Below, piece by piece: positions 55,150 to 64,000 of a DNA stretch of 64,000 nucleotides. The stretch covers positions 8,925,361-8,989,360 of the forward strand of contig CM020501.1 of assembly GCA_009823395.1 (NCBI GenBank), given 5' to 3'. Within the stretch, counting starts at the first letter, position 1. Each line of letters begins with the position of its first letter. This stretch comes from Thamnaconus septentrionalis (Eukaryota; Chordata; Actinopteri; Tetraodontiformes; Monacanthidae). The position numbers and the translations under genes are program-made. The notes under the pieces are model-generated. The model was not told where the DNA came from and made no database searches. It was given only the letters and a program-made list of their open reading frames with translations.

Positions 55150-55790
55150 ATTACGAGGTCACTTATTATTAAGAATTACCACCATTACCACCATTGTATT
55201 GTCTGTTGTGAGTAAATTAGAATAACAGCGCAACGCATGGACATGATTGAAAAATATTGTAATTGGGCATTAATGGAAGGATATTTCGGTGAACCATGTG
55301 TTGACATTAGCCTGCCACCTAATTCTCTGTGGCTGGTAAACAGCAGGCCGTGACTCCCCAAGCACTGCTCTAATTCTCAATTAATTGAAGTCATTAGAGG
55401 CTTCAAATTGGAGATTTAAAGATGGGCAGTAAACATAGAACTAAGCATAACAGCCAGCCAGCTTTGTTCCTCCCAATTAGGGGGATAATTGGCACTTTAT
55501 TTCTACAATTCAAGTTCAAACACATCTACAGTCCCAAGGGGGTTACCATTGACTTCCACTATTTGCCGTAATGTTAGAGTTGTGACACCATTTGAATGCA
55601 GAGCCACTGGCTGCTTCCATGATGAGCTTCCCGAAATGTCATGCTATGAATATGCATTTGTCTCCTTGGTTTTGTTTTGTTCGCTAATCTGTGATGGGAC
55701 ATGTTGTGGAGGGAGGAGAGGGTGCCTCACCCTCAGTCAGATTTTAGAGCCGTTCGGATTACAAAGTATTTCTTGTGCCTTTTAACCACA
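55150..55790. promoter_or_regulatory. Candidate conserved noncoding block
   Basis: A repeat-free stretch of balanced composition with many homeodomain-type TAATTG/CAATTA words, including TTCTCAATTAATTGAAGTCA and ATTAGAGGCTTCAAATTGGA. It looks like the conserved enhancers found in large vertebrate introns. This is pattern judgement only; there is no alignment. Confidence 0.25.
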
Positions 55791-58700
55791 GATTCATAAT
55801 TAGTTTGTGATTAGTGCTCTCAGCCCTGTGCTGAATGTAAATCTAAATCTTTTCCCTTCAGGCCTTCCCTTTGAAGCAGGGTTCGAAAGGTCTTTGTCTG
55901 TTCAAATCTTGTATGTTTGAAATGTGGAGATGAGATAAAACTCAACAGAGATTAAATGTAATGACTTTCCTCATCAACTTGAATGATTTTACTTTACGAT
56001 GAACAACTTTTGGCCTCTGTTGTTTTTCTTGCACGATAGTTCACTCATACAATCTCATGTGTGTTTTGAACCTGATTGTGTGTTTATTGACGAGGAATAC
56101 TTGCCTGCCTGTCTCTCAATGGGTTGAGAACTAATCTGGCACTCCACATGGAGGATTTCCATGTATCCATCTGGTGAAGAGCCATTTGGAAGTGTTTGGT
56201 AAAGGAATCCAGAACTCGGAAGGGGACTAGACAAACCTTCAGTGGACCAGTCAGATTTCTTTTACTGCTAGTTTTATTTAGATTTGCCTTTACAGCTGGA
56301 GACTCCCTGTTGGAACATACAGCCATTACGTAACCCGTTTAACGGGCTGTTGAGCAGAATTTAAAGCAATTTCTATTGGTGGTTGGTAAGCTTGATGATG
56401 GAGAGATTGCATTTGAAATGTGATTGGCCAAGTTGAAATATGAGGGGAACTGAGGGCAATAGATAAACAATTGTGAACGTGTGTTGGCAGCAGCTTAATA
56501 AAGGAGGGAAGTTGTTGAGTGTTTGGATTTGGCCCCGTTTTTGCACTTTTTCTCTACTATCCAGTCTAAATGTTTAATCTATCAAGTGTCTCAGTAATCA
56601 CCACATTATTAAAAATAATGAAAGTGATTTTACGTGGCAGCTCCGGAGCAGATAAATATCAGTATGAAATGTATTACCATATAATTGAGTGACACGTTCC
56701 ACCTTGCTCACAAAACTATTGAGTCCCCCAAAATAAATCAAATAAAATGTGACGGTGAAAAGATGCTTGGCGTGTTTGCTTTCTGCTTCTTTTCTTTTTT
56801 TTTTTTTTAAATGCATTTGCACAATTTTAATGGCTTTGGCTGATAAAGTGCACCAACTGTGGTTAGAACAGGAAGCGTTTCACAGAACATGCCTTGGGGG
56901 GGGATACATTTTCACATGTTTTTATGTTGTTACTGATTTGTTTTTTTTGTATGTGTGTTTGTTTTGCTATCTCTCCTTCCATCTGGGTTTCCTTGGGTGT
57001 TCCTTCGCAACATGTGTTCACCAGCTTTTACTCATTTTATGTATCTTTTATGTTCTGCTTCTTATTCAAACTTTCTCATTTCATCCATAATTCTGACACC
57101 TGAGAGCTCGCCACCAGCCTCTTTAAGATCGTTGGCGTTTACTTGGCCTCGCTTTTGTGTTTTCACCCTTTTTTCACAGCCCCTTCACACACTGCTCTAC
57201 TGGAATTTCTCAGCCTGTCAACACTGGCTCAGAGAACGGCTCTGCTCTCATTATTTCATTCTGTGTCTAATAAACACAGGAATAGATCTGTCGTATTTGG
57301 TTTTATTTCGAACTGGGAAAAAGGAAATGCGGCTGAAGCAGCCCTCTCTCTCCTGCTGTGTTCTACATCTCATTAGGCTCTGTAGGTTTCACTGTGGTGG
57401 CCTGTAGTGCTCTTCATCTTGTTGCTAGAAGAGTTCCCCCTGTTTTTACACCTGCATGGTGTTGGCTTACGCTGTGATAGGGTTGAGTTGTCATTAGTGT
57501 GCTGTTTTGTCTGTTTCTACACTCAGCTGAGCATTTATCAATAAACAGTAGTCGCGGAAGTCACAAAAACTCTATAGCTCTACTTTTACTCATGACCATT
57601 ATTTTTTCAATTTTTGGGGGAAGTTTTCTTCTTGAACCACACAATCCAAGATGAACCCCCACCACCCCATCCCTTATTTCTTCTGTGCATATTTTTTCCT
57701 TGGTTCAAAGTGTCCTACAAAAATGCTCGGTCTGCTAAAACTGGTGCTTTGTTGTATCTTCCCTGTGTTTGGAAGGGGACACACCAAGGTCTTCTTTGCA
57801 AGGTGGTCTCAGAGAGGGTGGAACATGGAAAGGTGTGCCATTGCCCTCTATGGCATCACAAAGGCCTAGTTATTTTAGTTATTGCCTTATAAAAAGTGGA
57901 GCAAGTAGGAAAAGTAAAGAATAAACTTTTCCTATTTCTGTAGAGATCGGCTTGAAAGTGTGACGGTGTTATGAAAGTACTATATGTATACTTTCGATCC
58001 TAAAAGAACATGAAATTCTGCTTTGTGGAAACCATTAGAAAAAGAATTTACACTGAGATTTTCTTTTTATGATTGAGTGTCTTTTTGCAGTGACAGCATA
58101 AACAAATACATTTCTAGTTGAGCACAGAAACACCATATTTTTTTTCTCAATAAAGGGGCCTTGGCTGAAGAAACTTCCCTGTAATAAAAGTGAGAGAAGC
58201 ATGGACAGCTGCTGGCTCCTGGCCAGTCTGCCTTTATTTACCCTTGAGTTAGCCTGGCAAGATAATAGCTAAAAGAGAACCTGGCTCGAAGGTTTTGCAA
58301 AGGTAGCACGTGCAAAGATGTTGACTCGGCCCTCCACAGATGCCAGTGCTGTGCCACTTACTCTCTGACTTTGACAGCTCTCGCCGCGCAGAGGGAGCAG
58401 GAGATGAAGGTTAAGAGTGTGCACTGAATCAAAACAAGCTAGTTAGTCCAAAATAGCAATTTTGGTAGATGCTTTTTCAGGCGCAGGAGGAGAAACTGTT
58501 TTATTTTCATGGCTATTATATTAAAAAAAAATAGACGGAAACATAATTCCATTTGAACAACTTGACATGGTTAAAGAAACGGTCATAACAGTTCCCCTCA
58601 TGGTGAATTTGTTAGAAAGAAGACAAAGACAAATCTCTTTTTTTTCTTTTGCGTAAAGGTTTGTTGTGACAAAAACCCATGTGAATGGTTTTGTATCCAA

Positions 58701-58929
58701 ATTATGAAAACTGATTGTGCTTAAAAAGTTAAACTGACTTGAGTTGTATATGGACGACTAGTTATTTTTGTCTTTCTCTTGACACAAACCTTTCCATTAC
58801 CCCCCACCCCCTAAATGGTCGTGTCATCCTTCGTCACTTGCTCTTTTGAAATAACGTTTGAGCTGCTGTGAGAGAAATAACAAAATACCAGAGATTTCAG
58901 TGTTGTACATTGTAAACGAAAATTAACTA

Positions 58930-58962
58930 TTCATTCATTCATTCATTCATTCATTCATTCAT
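58930..58962. repeat. (TTCA)n microsatellite
   Basis: Eight perfect TTCA units in gstcd intron 4. Confidence 0.95.
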
Positions 58963-61900
58963 CCACCAGGTGAAACGTCTGGTAATTGTTAGAACCCGAC
59001 CAAACTACTGTTTCAGCATAGTTACGGTTGCTAACGCTATTAATCTCTTCCCTCCATGTTTCTCTCTTAGTAGCTTCAACTTTTCAATGTTTATCGTTCG
59101 CCTTCTCCTGTGCCTTCATTTCCATTATGTCTGAGAAACAGGAAGCGGAATGATGAGTATTACCATATGATAAATTCAGAATTGCGCACAATAACCTGAG
59201 CTCCATTTCTAACAATGAAATTGAGTGCCTCTGTTATCGGACAGCAGTGAATTCCTTGAGGTTCCTCCCTGCAGTTTACAGATGCGAGCAGGGAAATAGC
59301 AGCTCAAATTCAAGGACCTTTGCAGCCAGACTGTCTGTTTGTTTGCTTGTTTGTTGCTAGGGAGTACATTTGTAGCACAAGTAGTGCAAAACTGAGCAAA
59401 ATCTTTATTTGCCAGCGTGTCAGCTTGCGGCGCGCCTCGGGTCATTCTACTCAAACCTGGGCCAGTCGAGTTCTCTCTAAAGGACCACGACGGTTTGTTT
59501 TCCTTTTTTTTATGCAAGGCAAATACAACCTCGCTGACAGGAGGGATCGATACCGAGCTCCACGGGCTTAAAAGCAGAGGAGCCCGGATGCTTTTCCGCC
59601 ACATGCACTGTACCACAGTCCAGTGAACAGCACAAGCCAAGTCCGCAGCCATCCTACACACCTGACGACCGCCAAAGAGGCAGAGAGAGTTTGCCATGTT
59701 TACCTGGCAGGCGCCGCTAAAACAAAGTGCGATTCTACTTGTACGGAGTTCTCTGACAGAGTGTTTTTTTTGTTTGTTTTTTTTTCTCAACTTCCCAAAA
59801 TAATAATTAACATTCTTCACAACAGACGTGGTGCTGTTGCCACAATAAATTATGGAGGTGTTTGGAAGCCGCTGTTGTGCCTTTTGTCAGTTATTCTGAC
59901 AAGTCCAGTCGAAACAAAGAGGCTGAGGACGTCTGTGTTTAGACACTCTGGCATGTCTCAACACATAACATGGAAGCTCAAGGGCTCCCCTTCATTTTTC
60001 ACCACTTAATGCCCCCAATCATATCCTTTTTTTATGTCTGCAGAGGAAGATTTGCTCCTTGTGACATAAATTTCTATTCATGAAGTGGTTGCTGTCAGAG
60101 ATGTAGCTCCTCCTATCAGGGAAGATGAGAGTGAAAAGTGTATTAAGAATGCTGTAAGTGTATTTGCTCTGTATTGCTGTCTGGTAGGTAGCTTCCCCCC
60201 GTTGTTGCAGTCTTTTTTTAAGGCAGTCCTTCAGAGCAAATCTCTTTTTTTTTCTATTACAAACATTAAAAACATCATATGTCAGAAAACATGCACCTTT
60301 AAAAGAAATGTGCCTGTTTTTAAACATTATTTAATTACAAAGTTGATCTTAGAACTATTTGTAAAAAAGACTCTAAAGTGATACCAGAAACGCCTTTAAA
60401 AAAGAAAAAAGAAAAAAAAAGTGAGTTGTAGTTCAATTAAAGTTATTGGGAAGGTGATTAGTAGTTGTGGATGGAAGTCTGCCTTTGTCTTCGCAACAAA
60501 GAGGTCAGAAAAATGACATATCTGAGAAGGCAAAACTGACGTCAGCGACATGTTGCTTCCTCTACTTTCAAAACAAACTGTGCAGACAAATGAGGTATAC
60601 GCTGTGACCTGCAAGAAGGACAACAACTTCTCCATAACTGTGCAGAGCTCTTGCCTACAGCTACGTCTGCTCGTGTTTTGACTGAAATTCCAACGCTGTT
60701 GAGCGATGCACAGTGAGACCTTTCATCCTCCTGTTTGTCCTCATTACCTATAGTTTTCATCATGTAAATCTTATCAAACAAATTGGAAAATGTTAGTGAC
60801 TAATGCACTAGAAGAATGTTTGTGTGACAACTTGTCAACAGAGGGATCTTTTCATGATTTGAAAGTTTTTCCAGTGAGCTCAGCAGGACAGCCCACTGTT
60901 TGTCTGCATAGCCTCAAACCTTTCTATATATCTTGAAAACAGTTGTCAGTATGTATTGCCCAGCATTTTCTCTGCTTTCACAACAGACTATTGTGATAGT
61001 TTGTTTTTTTTCATGTTTATACCCAATTTATATTGCTGAGAGAGATACCTTTGTTTTAAAAAATATGTTTAGGTCATTCATTGATATAGAAAGTTTCAAA
61101 TCATACCTTTCTATACTTTAAGTTTGATATTTAATTATTTCAAAATTGTGTCACCCCACAAACTTTGTCTTGACAACTACCGTGAAGCTTTACCTTTCTA
61201 CTGTAGACTCTGCTGACCTTTTTCATTTAAAAAAAGAAACACTTTGCTCACTCCTCTGAGCCAGTCTCACAGGGCGTACCATATATATTCATCCCTGAAG
61301 CGTCCCTCATGTAGGGGCTTATTAAAATACATGGTAATCCGTGTTGTTGATGAGCTCCAGGCAGCTTGCTTATTAGCTCTTTATTTTGGCTGGTGGTTTC
61401 ACAGGTGTAAACCTAATTGTGTAGTTCACAGCACTTATGGGAGCAGATGTTTGCCATTGAATGTAGCATAGTGTTTCATACCCAGTTAGGGTTGCCATTG
61501 CATTAACTGGAAGACATATGGCTTTGTGTAAAACATGGAAATGGTTAAATGATTCCCTTAGTGGTTTTACAACAGGTCACCTGTACATTTTAAAGACTGT
61601 TGACTACAGTTTGCAACCTCAACTGCGACAGTTAAAGCTAAATTGCGACACTTGGCTTATAACAGTGAAACAGCATTCCAAAAATCACAAATGCCGTTCA
61701 TAAGAAGGATTAAAGACAGCCAACCTAAACGCTTTGAGATATAACGAGATCTGCGTTGTCAGGTCTGATTGTGTCCAAGGAGAATCAACAGTCACATTTC
61801 TTGTGCACTTAGCCGACCACCTGCACATGTAGTGTGTCCCTATGTGTTAATTTGTAGCCTGACTGTGCAATAATCAACTTCACAATAGCGCTGACAATGC

Positions 61901-62953
61901 ACCCTCATCCGCACCAATATGATCAATTTGAGGCCATAGTGGTTTGTCTAATTTCACCGCAGAGATCCCTGTACACTGAGCACTGGGAATAAATGGCAAA
62001 AACAAAGTGTGTCAATAATTCTGTGCCAGTGTTTTTGCACCAGGCCATGGTTTGCACATCGGTGGAGGGCAATTGTTACACATAATTCATGGGAATTCTT
62101 TGGAAATAATTACAAAAGGAATCACATTGTGGAAATAATTACACAGCATAATGTTTTATTGACTGAAAATCTTCAACATAGCACATCAATGATTCGCATG
62201 TGAGCTGAGAAGGTTGGGCTTCACGTCGACTCTTGCATAGGATTATTGTAGTCGCAAGTTTCAAAAAAGGCTTCCATTTGTTGAAGCTGTACCACGCGCA
62301 CACACACACGCACACTCCTCCATCATACTGAAGCTCCACAAGCATAATTTGTATAAACTCACATTTTATTATGTTTCTGGTGTGAAGTCATGTGTGAAAA
62401 TGGTCTGGAAAAATACAATTACATGCGTAAAAAACACGTCAAAAAAACAAGTGTGTAAGGACCTTAAGGCAACTAATAATTTTTTTTAAATTTCACATAA
62501 CACACTCACTTTGTGACACGAGAGCTTTTTTATCTGCCTGAAGCCAGCAAGAACTGTTGTAACACATGATAAGGTATCGAACAGAACAGACTGGAAATGA
62601 AATTCAGTACAATACTCGATACAGTTTTACTTGCAACCCAGTAGGCAACTGGAAAAATAAATAAATAAGCTGAATCAGTATTGAGGTCCTTCATTAAAAA
62701 AATGCAATATATTTATATATTTATGAATATATAAATATAAATAGTAAGCTTCCATCTTTGCCCATCCTGGTGTTTGCTCTCTAAACCAGCATGTATTCTT
62801 TGAGATAACAGCCGGTTCGTGCGGAGACCAAACAGAGGTCCCCTGTGCCACAGCAGTGTGTTTACATTCTAATCTGTGTGATGGACTTGCCTGATAAAGC
62901 CCCAGGCAGGTCTGCTGCATCAGGGGAGAAAGGCGGAGATTAAGGCTCTCTGC

Positions 62954-62993
62954 CAGCAGCAGCAGCAGCAGCAGTGGCGGCGGCGGTGGCGGT
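62954..62993. repeat. (CAG)7 then GGC-rich repeat
   Basis: Seven CAG units (62954-62974) run into GGC/GGT units. Eight bases later an ATG opens a 28-codon frame, which stops at 63087. Probably simple sequence inside the intron. Confidence 0.85.
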
Positions 62994-63128
62994 AGGCATC
63001 ATGCAGGCAGCGGTAGAGGACATGCTGGCTAATGGATCCTCACTCTCCCCCAATGATACACTTGCAGCAGAGGTTTCCCCTCACTGAGCCTTAGAACATG
63101 TCAAGAGAGTGTCAACCTGCCTGAACAT

Positions 63129-63153
63129 AAAACAAACAAACAAACAAACAAAA
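63129..63153. repeat. (AAAC)n short repeat
   Basis: About six AAAC units in gstcd intron 4. Confidence 0.85.
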
Positions 63154-63879
63154 ACACAAGCTAGCAAAGACAAGAAAGCTGATACTTGAGTCCCAGACCC
63201 TCCTTAGTCCTGTTGCTTGGTTTTGTATCACTACTCATGTGGGTGAAATGGTGTCTGTGACTCTGTTAATAAATTCTTTCACCACCAGTGCACTCTGCAC
63301 ACTAGAAAAGGAGGTTAAACTGGCAAGAGGGTAAAACACCTGAGCCCTGTCTCACAGTGGCCAACAAAACCTGCTGAGGTCAAAGAGGCGTGAAAGAGAA
63401 AGCAATTCCATTTTAACTACACTGGAGGGTTTTAATCACAGCTTTTTTCCATCTGTGAAAACAAATATTCCGCTTAACATACAGAATATTTGAACCCAGT
63501 GCCATGAAGGGATGATGGAGAAAGAACGTGGGGTAGACCTAAATTAATACTACCGAATTTTCTCCTTGATGGTTTGCTTGTTGCTGGGTTATAACCGCAA
63601 TGTTTTTTAGACATGACTTTTTGAAATTATAGGTGCTGTGAACTGCAGTTACTTTTTTGATCTTGATGTTAGACATTTTAAACAATGAGGCACAAAATCT
63701 TAATCTGCAGATGCTCAGGGTACTTTTAAAGCCCACAAATGGGAGCACGTTGGCTTCTCCAATGTCAAGATGTGTAGAGAGTAGAAAAGTAGATGGACAG
63801 GCAAGAACATTATCCAGTGTGTGCTGCAACTGTAATTCCATCCATTGCAATTCCATCCATCCACTAATATTCTCTCTCT

Positions 63880-64000
63880 TATCAAAAAAGGTTCTAGTAG
63901 CTGTGGGGCTAATTATGGCTTACCAGGCCTCCTCCCTAAGGTGTCCCCAGGCCAGGTGGGATATGCAATCCCTTCAGTGAGTCCTGGGCCTTCATCCAGG
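63880..64000 (+). mobile_element. Non-LTR retroelement fragment running off the window
   Basis: Contains AGGCCTCCTCCCTAAGGTGT and CCAGGTGGGATATGCAATCC followed by CTTCAGTGAGTCCTGGGCCTTC. It closely resembles a very abundant teleost LINE segment (GGATATGTAATCCCTCCAG-type, then TGTCCTGGGTCT). It is preceded by CCATCCATCC words. Only the first part lies in the window. Family assignment (L2/Rex-like) is a guess. Confidence 0.55.

Larger units (their letters stand above)
44827..64000 (+). other. gstcd: Large gstcd intron 4 (continues beyond window)
   Basis: From the GTAAAG donor to the window end I see no exon that continues GSTCD. I searched for KQQQLNNLV-, FCSGGGHVG-, HACGVA- and CPCCYG-like peptides. 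The 19 kb is AT-rich, with few long reading frames and only scattered repeats, and reads as intron. Other features inside it are listed separately. Stretches without entries (for example 47540-54500 and 59200-62900) show nothing I can name. Confidence 0.7.

Noticed and set aside
56749..57407. Several Leu/Phe/Cys-rich frames
   Set aside because: Typical of T-rich intron sequence; no domain or splice support.
59209..59820. 203-codon open frame on the minus strand
   Set aside because: The peptide resembles no family I know, has odd repeats (KQANKQT) and lies in intron sequence without supporting splice sites or conservation evidence.
63001..63087. 28-codon frame after the CAG/GGC repeat
   Set aside because: Too short, next to simple repeat, and no family recognised.

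Overview
The window is vertebrate genomic DNA, almost certainly from a teleost fish. Genes are split by compact introns with GT/AG borders, there are long CA, TA and TTA microsatellites, and several dispersed repeats resemble common teleost families. Five protein genes can be read exon by exon. They lie in the order and orientation I know from human 4q24: tet2 (+), ppa2 (-), arhgef38 (+), ints12 (-), gstcd (+, running off the right end). The species cannot be fixed from the sequence. Layout: positions 1-3652 are the upstream flank or a 5' intron of tet2. A nine-exon tet2 coding region (3697-9728, 1744 aa) and a long 3' UTR follow. ppa2 (13599-17857, minus) meets tet2 tail to tail across a TA-rich spacer. 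The ppa2 promoter, with clustered ETS-type motifs, faces a 3.3 kb region that leads into arhgef38 (21184-34517, 14 coding exons, 808 aa). arhgef38 and ints12 (35163-37619, minus, 454 aa) converge with poly(A) signals less than 100 bases apart. ints12 and gstcd diverge from a 1.2 kb promoter region that holds a strong CTCF-type motif. Four gstcd coding exons (38861-44826, 406 codons plus one base) are present. The remaining 19 kb is best read as one large gstcd intron, because the methyltransferase-domain exons are not seen. Function: tet2 encodes a 5-methylcytosine dioxygenase, ppa2 mitochondrial inorganic pyrophosphatase, arhgef38 a DH-BAR-SH3-SH3 Rho GEF, ints12 the PHD subunit of Integrator, and gstcd a GST-C/methyltransferase-like protein. 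They form a conserved neighbourhood rather than a pathway. Orientation alternates +/-/+/-/+, so promoters are shared in pairs (ppa2/arhgef38, ints12/gstcd) and 3' ends are shared in pairs (tet2/ppa2, arhgef38/ints12). I found no CRISPR array, no convincing tRNA or rRNA gene, and no clearly new multi-gene system. The points most worth a second look are the CTCF-type site, the 456-base pure AT tract with a splice donor fused to a GT repeat, an 18-base micro-exon, an unexplained ORF in the gstcd intron, and several long perfect inverted repeats.
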